Source: a virus. From it: a stretch of 64,000 nt of DNA. Below are positions 10,028 to 18,941 of this stretch, piece by piece. Every line of letters starts with the position of its first letter. The stretch's first letter is position 1. The notes beneath the pieces are model-generated. The model saw nothing but the letters and a program-made list of their open reading frames with translations. It was not told the origin of the DNA and searched no databases. Position numbers and translations under genes: made by a program. Location: IMG/VR virus record IMGVR_UViG_3300025917_000001, positions 1 to 64,000 of that record, one strand, 5' to 3'.

Positions 10028-11005
10028 TTACAGCATGACCTGTGGATAAAGTCTTCGCATCAGTTTAAGGTGATACTCTTCTGGGTTATCACTGCTAACA
10101 TTGTAGGCCATTGTAGATGTGAAACACGACCTGCAGATGGGGAGGTATCCGGCACGTCCGCCAACTTTGACTTGTGATTTGTTCATTTTATCATCAGATA
10201 AAAGCCCATCAAGCATGAGATTGTACTCGTCTCTTATTATTGTTCTCTTGGCTTTCTTCTTGTTACAAATCTCACAAACAGCAGATATTGGGATGTGCTT
10301 ATCTGCATAAGCTAACATTTGAGTTAATGGTGATGGTAAGCCACTGGCCCACAGGTTTATTCCCGCAAATATCAGGTCCATGCCCCATACATCAACAACG
10401 TGATAAAGGAATGCAATCATCTCTCTGACTATGACACTGGTGTTAACCATATATTCCGTAGCATCATTTGGTATCTTGCATTGCTTTATGGACTTCCAAA
10501 AGTGCACTTCGTCTATTGCTATAATATCAGCACCACCAATCTGGAGTTTCTTCTGATTGTCAAGGAACTTTGATATAGCATCACTCTCTATTCCACACAC
10601 GGTAATGTTCTCGTGTGATTTGTCATGAAGAATGTGTCCATTATGAGTTTTTATCCCAGCTTCAACACCATATCGTGTATCCATCTTGAAACTCAACAAG
10701 AGAACCTGTCTTCCAGCAACGGCGTTTGTCACCATAAGCGACTCTGAGGTTGATGATTTTCCACCAAACATAGGTCCATCAATGACAATGAATTTGCCTT
10801 TATGGTCCTTTGTAAGTTTGTTGGTACGCGATGCTTTGATTTCATCCGTTTGATTTATTGCAAACTCCTTTGCTAAATTCTTCCTAAGTCCAGGAGACGC
10901 TTTGAGTATAAATCTCTCGTCAATAGTTTCTTTAACTGTGTCTTTAGATATATCTCCAGCCATGTCTACAGTTGTATCGTTCGCATTGATGTTTTCTGTG
11001 TCCAT
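10028..11005 (-). CDS. TK: Type II thymidine kinase
   Basis: Thymidine kinase transfers phosphate from ATP to thymidine and feeds dTTP synthesis. The sequence shows the family features in order. There is a P-loop GPMFGGKSS at residues 77-85, then SFKMDTRYG near 105-113, where the family usually has 'KxxxDxRY'. The DxxHF motif follows (DEVHF, 165-169). Two CxxC pairs (C244/C247 and C291/C294) match the zinc-binding lasso of type II enzymes, though about 20 residues further apart than usual. A 65-residue polar N-terminal extension precedes the core. ATG is at 11005. It is the clearest nucleotide-metabolism gene in this half of the window; the other is the ribonucleotide reductase at 58.3-60.6 kb. 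Confidence 0.93.
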   Translation of the reverse strand: MDTENINANDTTVDMAGDISKDTVKETIDERFILKASPGLRKNLAKEFAINQTDEIKASRTNKLTKDHKGKFIVIDGPMFGGKSSTSESLMVTNAVAGRQVLLLSFKMDTRYGVEAGIKTHNGHILHDKSHENITVCGIESDAISKFLDNQKKLQIGGADIIAIDEVHFWKSIKQCKIPNDATEYMVNTSVIVREMIAFLYHVVDVWGMDLIFAGINLWASGLPSPLTQMLAYADKHIPISAVCEICNKKKAKRTIIRDEYNLMLDGLLSDDKMNKSQVKVGGRAGYLPICRSCFTSTMAYNVSSDNPEEYHLKLMRRLYPQVML

Positions 11006-11229
11006 GATTATATATAATTCTTATATGACATTAATATTAAATTCATATAACATTTACCTATTTGCTATACTGAACGTTTGATTAGTGAGTGATTTCAAGA
11101 CTCAATTGCGGGATATATTGGAATGTTAAATGTGCAGTAAAAATTGTAAATAAATTTAAAAGTGACGCGCATGTCACTTTTGAAAAAACATGGCTTGAAA
11201 ATATGTTAACTTGTTTTTTATTACAGTTG

Positions 11230-12032
11230 TTATGGTTGACGCATAGCAAGCTCTCCTATATCATTGGCGTCATCCCAATACTGAAAGTTTCGTGTCTCAC
11301 TCTTGTGTGCATGTGTGTCTATAACCCATACTTGAACTGTTTGACTTGGTATGCCTTTTGGTGCCATGACATAAATTGTCTAAGCAAAGATCAGTATCAC
11401 ATAATTTACCCCAAAAGGTTACCTTTGACGGGTCCAATGTGTATGTTGTTAAAAACTCTTCATTCCAGATCACGCAGCATTTACCTGCTGTAAAAGTGCC
11501 ATCAAACCGAACAGGAAATCCGCCTTGCGAAGGTCCTTGAATTGGATTCAAGCTGTTAAGTGATATTTGCCATTGTTCTGGATTTGTATTGGTATTGATT
11601 TTTGTACCGATATTGATCTCTGTCTTGGGCGTAAGACCAGTTTCGGTCTTGACTGATTTGATTGACATGTTCGTTTTAGTGTCATATTCTTCATCCGAGC
11701 TGTATCTACGTTTTCTTCCAGGTTTGTCTGGATATCGCGCTTCGCAGTAGTTACTTATATGTCTGCTCTTTGACGTGATCAACATTGACATTTTGCATTT
11801 ACAACAAAACCATTTCAGCGTTTCGTTACAGCATTTGTGAGTCTTGTTGGTACGCTCTTTTACTTGTTTGCATCCACAACAGAAAATGAAGTTATGTTCA
11901 CCATCGTCAAGATCAGCGAGTATTAACTTTGCACACTCGGCGAGTTTTAGTTTGCCTTGGGTTCGATTAAGACTTTGTTCAACTTTAGATGACTTGAGAA
12001 TATTAAATCATAATATATTATATACAAACCAT
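11230..12032 (-). CDS. Spliced Cys-rich protein with IPT/TIG-like domain, 240 aa
   Basis: Three exons are inferred: 12032-12030 (the ATG alone), 11992-11423 and 11379-11230. The introns are 37 bp (11993-12029) and 43 bp (11380-11422). Joined, the product begins MSSKVEQS and totals exactly 241 codons with the stop. Residues about 40-75 are packed with cysteines (FCCGCK, HKCC, WFCCKCK), suggesting zinc binding. The C-terminal part, assembled only after splicing, reads LNSLNPIQGPSQGGFPVRF, a Cys-containing middle, then VMAPKGIPSQTVQVWVID. That is the pattern of IPT/TIG immunoglobulin-like domains found in COE/EBF, Rel and CAMTA transcription factors. A DNA-binding regulator is possible. Domain call by eye only. 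Confidence 0.6.
11380..11422 (-). other. Intron (43 bp)
   Basis: The donor GTAACC and acceptor GCTTAG lie on the minus strand, with GATACTGAT inside as a possible branch site. Splicing in phase 0 restores the second half of the IPT/TIG-like domain. Confidence 0.75.
11993..12029 (-). other. Intron directly after start codon (37 bp)
   Basis: The donor GTTTGT follows the ATG at 12032-12030 and the acceptor is CTCAAG. The downstream frame is open and Cys-rich for about 55 codons with no ATG of its own before the conserved cysteines, so a start must be supplied from upstream. Confidence 0.6.
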
Positions 12033-12188
12033 ATTTGTATGTAGTTGCTTTGATGCTTGATCGCAATGTAAGTGTAATTAAAATGAATAAAATAATGGCG
12101 ACACAATAAGTTGTTCATTGACTAGTGTATCCCTACGTCGCAGACACAAAAAATTACTACACGAAATAATTGATTTTGTTTTGATGGC

Positions 12189-12268
12189 GATGTACATCGG
12201 CTGAAGTAATCTGGTTTTGAGATTTAGTCGACGTATCCTCTGGCGAATTACTTCGAGGGATGTACATC
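12189..12268. promoter_or_regulatory. Inverted repeat with GATGTACATC boxes
   Basis: Two identical 10-bp palindromes GATGTACATC (12189-12198 and 12259-12268) frame an inner inverted pair GAAGTAAT / ATTACTTC (12203-12210 and 12247-12254). Together they form an imperfect 22-bp inverted repeat with a loop of about 36 bases. It lies upstream of the minus-strand IPT/TIG-like gene. An operator or stem-loop is possible. Confidence 0.5.
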
Positions 12269-12327
12269 GGTGAGGTACTACGTGTTTGTACATAGTAGGT
12301 TACATAGCAGATATTTATTTCATGTTA

Positions 12328-13371
12328 TCAAGCATGTGGTGGGGGAAACATCAGCGCTTGAAGCCTGTATCCTGTTCCAACCCAACCATCTTGCATAACA
12401 AGTTCACTATTTCTTTGTGTGATTGCGTCAAAATAGCTTATGTAGAGTTTCCTTGCGACTTGTACTGTTTTTGTGTCTCCAATAACAGGTACAGTTTCGG
12501 TTAGCATTGCTGTTCCGCCGCCATAGCTGTCTATATGGAAGTTGAATCCGGATATTACACCAGTTTGAGTAAATGCAGAACACGAACAAGGCATTGATAT
12601 GTTATCATGAGGCGGGAACATAGAGGCACATACAACATCTGTCCAGTCCCGTTTTTCAACAAGGAACTCTTTTTGTATGTTTAACATATCGTTTATGTCG
12701 ATGAACACAAGATGCGTCTTGTTACTGTTGAGTGTAATCTTGCCACGCACAAAGTCCGTTGTGTTGACAGGCCTACAACTTGTATTGATGTCTTTGTATG
12801 CACGCAACTGTTGTACAGTAGGCTTGTACTTGATGTATTCAATCTGTTGTTCCTTTGGTGTAAATATATACCATATGATCATGAATGCAATAATGATCAT
12901 TATGAATTTCTTGCATATATTATAAAATATGGTATCAGCACGCTTGGCAAATTTGAACGCACTGCTAGGTCCACTCTGTTCGTTACTGAACACAATATTG
13001 GCTAGTAGCGGAGCCTTGAACAGTATGTTAACTGCTTTGTTTCTGATACCAGTTGTGTTTTTCTTCAGGAAATCGTAAACCCAGTCTGTCTTTGTGTTTA
13101 GGTAAGCAAAGAAAGCATCTGATTTCTTCTTTGACTTGGTAATAACCGGCTCAACAGGTTTTGGGTTTGGTTTCAGTATTGGTTCCAATGGTTCTGTTGG
13201 TATTTCAACAACTTTAATCTCTGCAGCCTCTACATCATGCGTGTCAACGATTCTACCATCCTCTGCTATCCCTTTCCCAGTAAGAAACGGTACAGCTATG
13301 GTGCCTGATTCAGAGTTTATACCTCTACGTCTCAAACCATTTTGTGTTGGGAATGTAACGTCGCTTTCCAT
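12328..13371 (-). CDS. Type II membrane protein, 347 aa
   Basis: ATG is at 13371. The N-terminal 145 residues are cytoplasm-like: polar, with a Pro/Glu-rich stretch and a KSKKKSD cluster. One strongly hydrophobic helix spans about residues 155-177 (FIMIIIAFMIIWYIF). A C-terminal domain of about 170 residues has four or more cysteines (SCR, CAS, PCSCS) and Asn-X-Thr sites, as expected for an external disulphide-stabilised domain. This is the layout of a type II envelope or surface protein. The family is not recognised. AATAAA occurs just after the stop. Confidence 0.75.
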   Translation of the reverse strand: MESDVTFPTQNGLRRRGINSESGTIAVPFLTGKGIAEDGRIVDTHDVEAAEIKVVEIPTEPLEPILKPNPKPVEPVITKSKKKSDAFFAYLNTKTDWVYDFLKKNTTGIRNKAVNILFKAPLLANIVFSNEQSGPSSAFKFAKRADTIFYNICKKFIMIIIAFMIIWYIFTPKEQQIEYIKYKPTVQQLRAYKDINTSCRPVNTTDFVRGKITLNSNKTHLVFIDINDMLNIQKEFLVEKRDWTDVVCASMFPPHDNISMPCSCSAFTQTGVISGFNFHIDSYGGGTAMLTETVPVIGDTKTVQVARKLYISYFDAITQRNSELVMQDGWVGTGYRLQALMFPPPHA

Positions 13372-13470
13372 TTCTTCTTGCTGATATCAAATGTTGTACT
13401 AGTGTTCTCACAATCACAAAAGAATTATACACAAAAACAACACAATAAATTTTACTTGATCTGCACAACC

Positions 13471-14163
13471 TCAGTCATTTATTTTTTGTATGTTATCAGT
13501 TTGGACAGTGTCAATTGTTGGTTTATTGCATGTCTCTGACGTTGTTGCAGGTTTCGGTTCAAGCTGATCAACATGGGGCATGATATAGTCTATGATAACT
13601 TTGATTTCGTCAGGTAAATCCAACGGTAGGTCATGGGATGAGTGTTTCTTCTCGTCTAACATGCACATAATGACCTTCTTCATGCTAAAAGCAAACAGTG
13701 TTGGTACTTTTGCAATTACAGGTAATATGTTACGGTAGAATTTCTGTGCCAAGGCTCCAATCAGATGTTGTTTGGTACAGCCATGTAAGAATTGATATTC
13801 AAAGTATTTATTCCCCTCGATATCCCATCTGCTCATAAACTCCATATTCTCCCCAATATTACGGAAACAGAAACTGCAGTAAAACGTGTATACACAGCCC
13901 TCAGGTATGTTTATGACAAATCCATTCTCACTGATCTTGCGCTGTGTTAAGACAAGCTTGTATCGTTTTTGTTCTTTTGGTAGTTCACATGGCACCATTG
14001 TCGAAAGGGCAATAGCCCACTCGCTATCCGGAGTATCATTTGTATCAGTTTCTGTGTTTGTTTCAGTTTCTGTTTCTGTGTTTGCTTCAGTTTCTGTTAC
14101 TGTGTTTGTTTCTGCCTCTGCGGTTATCTCTGTTTCTATGTTTCTATCAGGTATGTTTGCCAT
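13471..14163 (-). CDS. Hypothetical protein with Thr/Glu repeats, 230 aa
   Basis: ATG is at 14163. Residues 10-45 are a low-complexity Thr/Glu run (repeats of TETE and TNTE), followed by a globular region of about 150 residues. That region contains spaced cysteines and histidines (YTFYCSFCFRNIG, FLHGCTKQH) that could bind one zinc ion. The C-terminus is polar. The AATAAA hexamer lies inside the last codons (IQKIND). No family recognised; it sits opposite the coiled-coil gene across a shared promoter region. Confidence 0.7.
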   Translation of the reverse strand: MANIPDRNIETEITAEAETNTVTETEANTETETETNTETDTNDTPDSEWAIALSTMVPCELPKEQKRYKLVLTQRKISENGFVINIPEGCVYTFYCSFCFRNIGENMEFMSRWDIEGNKYFEYQFLHGCTKQHLIGALAQKFYRNILPVIAKVPTLFAFSMKKVIMCMLDEKKHSSHDLPLDLPDEIKVIIDYIMPHVDQLEPKPATTSETCNKPTIDTVQTDNIQKIND

Positions 14164-14533
14164 GTTATCTAATAGAAGAGTTTAGTGCGTCATTAGTTAG
14201 TATCGAAACTTGAACGTACTTGTTAGTTATTCGTAAAAAATAAAAATAAAGTTTTAGTTTTCGGAAATACAAAATAACGTCACGTGACAGGTGTCGGTCA
14301 CCCGCTAGCAAAAGTACCAATTACTCGGAGATTTGATACACAATTTGACGTGTCATTTGTGTTACTGAGCTTAGCAAATTATACCACATTTCGTGTACAT
14401 GTGACTTACCTTAGCGCTTGAAAAAAGTTACATTTGGCCATTGAACATTTATATAGTTTTTATAGCGCATAACAGAATATTACCTTGTTGTACAACAACA
14501 CGCGTATTTTTTGCCGACATAAATTAAAGCACA
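14164..14533. promoter_or_regulatory. Divergent promoter region with E-box palindrome
   Basis: About 370 bp separate two divergently transcribed genes. It contains the perfect palindrome GTCACGTGAC at 14279-14288 (an E-box-like CACGTG core) and a TATATAG stretch about 80 bases upstream of the plus-strand ATG. No coding frame is seen. Confidence 0.5.
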
Positions 14534-17095
14534 ATGTCAACATCTAGCGCCTCGTATACAGTGGTGCGTAAGGATGCAATTTCAGTTGATCCGGCTTTAG
14601 CTAAGGCCATTTTCACAAAGGTTGCGGAACATAAAGATGCACTGGCGCATGGCTATGGATCTACATTAGTTACACTAACGCTTGCTGGAAGAAGAAATGA
14701 CTTTGTTGTCTTGTCATTTGAAGAGCCAAACGAAGCTCTGGCTGAGATGATTGAAAAAGGTGGGCTTATCAGCAAAGGTGACCTTCGCTCATCTGGTGAT
14801 GCCTCTCTTCAAGGTTTTGCGCTGCTCGCAATATTGTATGTTGGACTTCACTATGTGCAGATACCATACAGATCATCACCTGCCGAAACCGTAACAAGGG
14901 CAGTAACAAGCTCAGTCCTAAATAGTGCAGTTATGTTTGGGGTTGACGTAGTCAAGTGGTTTGAAGTTCTCCGCGAGACAAATGTCACAGTTGTGTATAC
15001 CGCACCAGCTGGGCCTCTTAACATGTTCAGCTTCAGCGGTGTTTTCGAAAAAGTGAAACCTACATGGAAAGTTACTTTCCCCCCGTTGGCAGTCAAGACA
15101 CTCAGGATTATGGCATCGATCAATGCTAGTTTGCAACGCAAACCTGATCCGCGCATCCAGTTCGCCGACATATATGGCCGCGTAAAGGCTGAGAGTAACC
15201 CGAAAGTGGTTTCATCTGGACCTACAAGTCTTCTGTCAACTTCAACCGGTTCATTGTCAAGCTCATCTGGCTCGGTTAGCGAGAGTCCACTGATGATAAA
15301 GTCATCCAGCTTACTTACAAAACAGATCGAAGCACTCGAAATTGAGAAAAATAATATTAAGGCACAATTAGACACTGCTTTAGTGGATCTTGCTGAACAA
15401 GACAGCGAATATAAAAAAGAAATTGCCAAGCTAGAAAGCAGAATTGATGAGCAAAGCAACAATTTAACTAATATGGTCAGTAACTTGGAAAAATCAAGAG
15501 TGGCGTTGGAGTCAAAAGATAGAGATATCAGTAGACTTACATATGAAAACAACATACTAAAGAGCACCACGTCTGCCTCTGATAAAGATGCTGCATATAA
15601 AAAACAATTAAAGGCTTTGGAAGATGATATCGCAAAGAGGGACATTCAGATACTGGAGAATTTAAAGACGATCACAGAAAGGGAGACTCAAATTTCGCAA
15701 TTACGTACTCAATTCCAAAACACAGAAAAAACACTTATTGAAGCACAGAAGGAAACAAACAAAGCAACGGATGAAAAAGAAAAACTCCAAAAAAGCCTCG
15801 AAGGACTTAGAAGCATTTTGAAAGAGTCAGACGCTCTCGCTGAAGAAAGGACGACCAAACTGGATCAGCTCAACGATGAGCTCATCAAAGCCAAATCTGA
15901 CTTGGCCGCTTCAAGCACCAAACTCGAAGAACAAAAGTTTCTCAATGAGAAGCTCAAGTTAAAATCTGATGAAACAGAAAGACTATTGCGCGAAGCACAA
16001 GAAAAACTCTTCGAAAAAGCGTTCAATGCGGAAACACCATCACCATCACCAAAAAAATCACCAACTGATGTTGCTGCAGAATTATCAGAAGAAGAAGAAG
16101 AACCAGAAAAAGAAGAAGAAAAACCAGAACAAACCCCAAATGGACCTGGATCCACCAAAGGACAACAACCATCAAATGAACCATCAGCAGAAGAAGCAGA
16201 AGCAGAATCAGAAGAAGAAGAAGAAGAAGAACAAACGCAACCAAAAACAACAACAACAAGCAGCGAAAGAGATGAAATAGAAGCAGCCAAAAAACTATGG
16301 AACAAATACAAAAACGGATTTGTAGCAAAAGTTATAGATGTGCTTGGACAAAGATCTGTTAAGGCTGTCAAACCGAAGGGCAAATCAAAGGCTGTTCTTC
16401 CTGACAGTGCACGTAATAAAGCAGCTGAACTCCTACAAAACGGATCTGGGCCAGGCGGTGTGGATGCAAATGCGTTATGGGAAGGACTGAAAAATATACG
16501 TGGTGATGGTACCGTATCTGGTCCGCTTGCTATTTGGCTGTTCGAATCTACATACGAATCGCTTGACGCAGTTACCAAAGAATCGAATAACAACGAGGCA
16601 GTAACTAAAGCAACCAAAGCAAAAGCAAACACAACACACAACCCCCATCCGCTTGAAGAAGTCTTTATATACGTACTCACAGATGGCGACCCTGAAGGAA
16701 ATGTAAATCCTGAAAGGAGAAACCGAGAAGGGAGCTTATCGCAATATGGTGGAACAAGCCTAGCAGATGTTAACGCTGTTTCACAAATCCTTGGTGGTGT
16801 TAAGTCACAGGCACATATTCACACACCACGAGACACATATGAACTCAGTGTTGATAGCCTGAGAGACACCATTGACACTACAATTGAATCTTTGCGCGAT
16901 GCTGTTAACAAGAGAATCAGTCCACTTGCATTAATAAACGCTCAGGAATTGCATAATTTGATGACCAAACTACAAGAAGCAAACTTTAGTGCATACAGCG
17001 AATATGACGAAGTGATGGACGAACTAACAAAAGATGTCAGAAACAGTGTATTACCTAACCGTGAAGAAATCATTCGAATCATCAACCAATCATGA
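14534..17095 (+). CDS. Large coiled-coil protein, 853 aa
   Basis: Three regions are visible. Residues 1-250 look globular and end in a Ser/Thr-rich linker. Residues 255-505 are a long heptad-like coiled coil rich in Lys, Glu, Leu and Gln. An acidic Glu/Pro/Gln low-complexity stretch (about 505-575) follows. The C-terminal 270 residues look globular again and include VFIYVLTDGDPEGN. No catalytic motif is evident. The size and rod-like centre would suit a tegument, scaffold or cytoskeletal-interaction protein, but that is inference. AATAAA lies 26 bases after the stop. Confidence 0.75.
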   Translation: MSTSSASYTVVRKDAISVDPALAKAIFTKVAEHKDALAHGYGSTLVTLTLAGRRNDFVVLSFEEPNEALAEMIEKGGLISKGDLRSSGDASLQGFALLAILYVGLHYVQIPYRSSPAETVTRAVTSSVLNSAVMFGVDVVKWFEVLRETNVTVVYTAPAGPLNMFSFSGVFEKVKPTWKVTFPPLAVKTLRIMASINASLQRKPDPRIQFADIYGRVKAESNPKVVSSGPTSLLSTSTGSLSSSSGSVSESPLMIKSSSLLTKQIEALEIEKNNIKAQLDTALVDLAEQDSEYKKEIAKLESRIDEQSNNLTNMVSNLEKSRVALESKDRDISRLTYENNILKSTTSASDKDAAYKKQLKALEDDIAKRDIQILENLKTITERETQISQLRTQFQNTEKTLIEAQKETNKATDEKEKLQKSLEGLRSILKESDALAEERTTKLDQLNDELIKAKSDLAASSTKLEEQKFLNEKLKLKSDETERLLREAQEKLFEKAFNAETPSPSPKKSPTDVAAELSEEEEEPEKEEEKPEQTPNGPGSTKGQQPSNEPSAEEAEAESEEEEEEEQTQPKTTTTSSERDEIEAAKKLWNKYKNGFVAKVIDVLGQRSVKAVKPKGKSKAVLPDSARNKAAELLQNGSGPGGVDANALWEGLKNIRGDGTVSGPLAIWLFESTYESLDAVTKESNNNEAVTKATKAKANTTHNPHPLEEVFIYVLTDGDPEGNVNPERRNREGSLSQYGGTSLADVNAVSQILGGVKSQAHIHTPRDTYELSVDSLRDTIDTTIESLRDAVNKRISPLALINAQELHNLMTKLQEANFSAYSEYDEVMDELTKDVRNSVLPNREEIIRIINQS

Positions 17096-17120
17096 AAGAA
17101 AAAAAATGACGCAAACATGT

Positions 17121-17126
17121 AATAAA
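17121..17126 (+). terminator. AATAAA polyadenylation-type signal
   Basis: The hexamer lies 26 bases beyond the stop of the 853-aa gene. Confidence 0.45.
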
Positions 17127-17170
17127 ACAAAATAATCTATTCAGTTTGTACTACATTATAGGTATTGGGC

Positions 17171-17593
17171 TCAACAGCATTCTGGTATAGGTATTGGGTG
17201 TAACAATGTTCCGTTATAAGTCAGTTTCCATTCGTCCTTTTTAACTTGCGTCATTGTGTAGAGCTCCCCAGCGTCGCTTGTACAGAAACCCAGCATATAG
17301 TCTTCCCCAACTGTGTATTTACTGTTTTGGAATTTGTATTTACGTCCAATAACAGATCCTCTTGAGCATTTCTTGACGTATGGATGTCCAAGACAATAAT
17401 TCTCACCACATACAATATCTTCATCGTGAATTTGTGCCATCGTAGTTCCTCTACATAGCGAGTGTTTTCCATAAGCGTAAACGTAGACCATATCCATCGC
17501 GGCATGGCTGCAAACATGAAAGTTTGCTACCGGATTCCAGAACAATGACATAATATATAATATAATATAAAACCAAACGTGTTTGTCTGCCAT
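17171..17593 (-). CDS. Small secreted or membrane Cys-rich protein, 140 aa
   Basis: The first ATG in frame is at 17593 (MADKHVWFY). A hydrophobic N-terminal stretch (about residues 5-20, VWFYIILYIMSLFW) looks like a signal peptide or anchor. The rest has at least eight cysteines (CSH, CRG, CGENYC, KKCSRG, GFCTS, ECC at the end), suggesting a disulphide-rich extracellular domain. One Asn-X-Thr site (YNGT) is present. No family recognised. I looked for an intron near the hydrophobic segment but found no junction that keeps the frame. Confidence 0.65.
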   Translation of the reverse strand: MADKHVWFYIILYIMSLFWNPVANFHVCSHAAMDMVYVYAYGKHSLCRGTTMAQIHDEDIVCGENYCLGHPYVKKCSRGSVIGRKYKFQNSKYTVGEDYMLGFCTSDAGELYTMTQVKKDEWKLTYNGTLLHPIPIPECC

Positions 17594-17822
17594 ATTCAAT
17601 AGTTTAACAAATATTTTTGCGATGTGAAAAATAATGAATTATGTAGAAAATAAAGTGGAACACAAATTACTGGGTCAGAAACAAAAAAATGTGTCTCGAA
17701 CTTCGAAGGTCTTGGGTGGTCAAAAAGACGTATTTGGCTATGTTTCATGTCTGTATCATTTTTATGTAACAATCCGAATATTAGAAATATAGCGACTTAA
17801 AACCACCATACACTAATTTCAA

Positions 17823-18221
17823 ATGTCTGCTGAAAACAAGACACCGCCGAGGCTTTGGCGGGATTATTATGTAGTACATAAACAAGCTCAATTTGATGAA
17901 CGCGAATCATTTCATGGTCCTTTTATGAAAAGAGAAGATGCAGAAAAATATTGTGATAAAATGAGATTCTGTGGTGGAGAATGGCGTTCAAGCGGGATTG
18001 TAAAGATCCGCATTATTAATGTATATCCATACCCAGCTGAATACGAAGGGATTACAATAGAAGACAAACTTGGACTATCATATGGTTTTCTGTATAACGG
18101 AGTGTATTACGGACCTTTTAAAGACAAATACAACGCGACGAAAGCAATTATGGATGGAGAAAATGCTGTGCACATTTGCAATACGGCAACTATGTTTGAG
18201 ATGGTATTGCAACAACCATGA
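17823..18221 (+). CDS. Hypothetical protein, 132 aa
   Basis: ATG is at 17823. This is a compact protein rich in aromatic residues with two similar 'YGPFxxxxxA' segments (FHGPFMKREDAEKYC and YYGPFKDKYNATKAI), which hints at an internal duplication. No membrane segment. AATAAA lies ten bases after the stop. Function unknown; the gene abuts the hairpin repeat cluster. Confidence 0.7.
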   Translation: MSAENKTPPRLWRDYYVVHKQAQFDERESFHGPFMKREDAEKYCDKMRFCGGEWRSSGIVKIRIINVYPYPAEYEGITIEDKLGLSYGFLYNGVYYGPFKDKYNATKAIMDGENAVHICNTATMFEMVLQQP

Positions 18222-18230
18222 GTTGTAATC

Positions 18231-18236
18231 AATAAA
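18231..18236 (+). terminator. AATAAA polyadenylation-type signal
   Basis: The hexamer lies ten bases after the stop of the 132-aa gene and before the hairpin repeat. Confidence 0.5.
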
Positions 18237-18259
18237 TCGTAACACAAATCTATTCGTCT

Positions 18260-18515
18260 ACCCCCATATAAAAGTATATCTTATATGCCATATGTTAAGG
18301 AACAACTGTCTACCCAAAAGTTGAGACCCGCATAAAAATGCAGTTGCTATGGTAATTTGGAAAATTCTTTGAAAGATAAGTCTACCAACGTTGACCGAAA
18401 TTTATAAGAATTTTCCTAGTAACCTTGACAACTGCATTTTTATGCGGGTCTCAACTTTTGGTCAGTCACTTATTCCTTAACATATCATATATAAGATATA
18501 CTTTTATATGAGGGT
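18260..18515. repeat. Hairpin repeat copy 2
   Basis: A 256-bp member of the hairpin family flanked by TA on both sides. The left arm carries the variant block with CAACTGTCTACCC; the right arm carries the common GGTCAGTCACTTATT version. So the two arms are not exact complements there, a sign of arm exchange between copies. The right end is slightly degenerate (GAGGGT). Confidence 0.9.
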
Positions 18516-18569
18516 AAGGTATGTGTTTTACCAAAGCCTAGTTCTGTTTGTTCTACACACTTGTTGGTA
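18516..18569. repeat. 54-bp spacer between hairpins, inverted copy at 30708
   Basis: This spacer between copies 2 and 3 is the reverse complement of 30708-30761 with only a few mismatches. The 30.7-kb stretch also lies between two hairpin arms, so the whole module was duplicated in inverted orientation. Confidence 0.9.
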
Positions 18570-18846
18570 ACCCCCATATAACAACATAACTTATATATGA
18601 TATGTTAAGGAATAAGTGACTGACCAAAAGTTGAGACCCGCATAAAAATGCAGTTGCTATGGTTACTAGGAAAATTCATAGAACTTTCAGTCAATGTTAC
18701 CAAGGACCGCGTCAAAGTCAACTATAAGAAATTTCTATGAATTTTCCTAGTAACCTTGACAACTGCATTTTTATGCGGGTCTCAACTTTTGGGTAGACAG
18801 TTGTTCCTTAACATATGATATATAAGATATACTTTTATATGGGGAT
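18570..18846. repeat. Hairpin repeat copy 3
   Basis: A 277-bp family member. Here the left arm has the common AATAAGTGACTGACC block and the right arm the variant GGGTAGACAGTTGTT block, the mirror of copy 2. The inner arms pair through TTCATAGAA-type sequences. The right end reads GGGGAT rather than GGGGGT. Confidence 0.9.
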
Positions 18847-18941
18847 AACTTAGACGAGTTTACAAATTACATACATACGCTAATGCAATACTTTTGACAA
18901 AACTTGGTTTTTGAATACAATATATAATATGCATTAATGAT

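Noticed and set aside
12078-12293. 71-codon minus-strand frame upstream of the IPT/TIG-like gene
   Set aside because: It covers the inverted repeat with GATGTACATC boxes; composition looks random and no motif supports coding.
17523-17593. Intron in the N-terminal part of the small secreted Cys-rich protein
   Set aside because: GT-AG candidates starting GTTTGGTT end out of phase, while the unspliced frame makes a sensible signal peptide.
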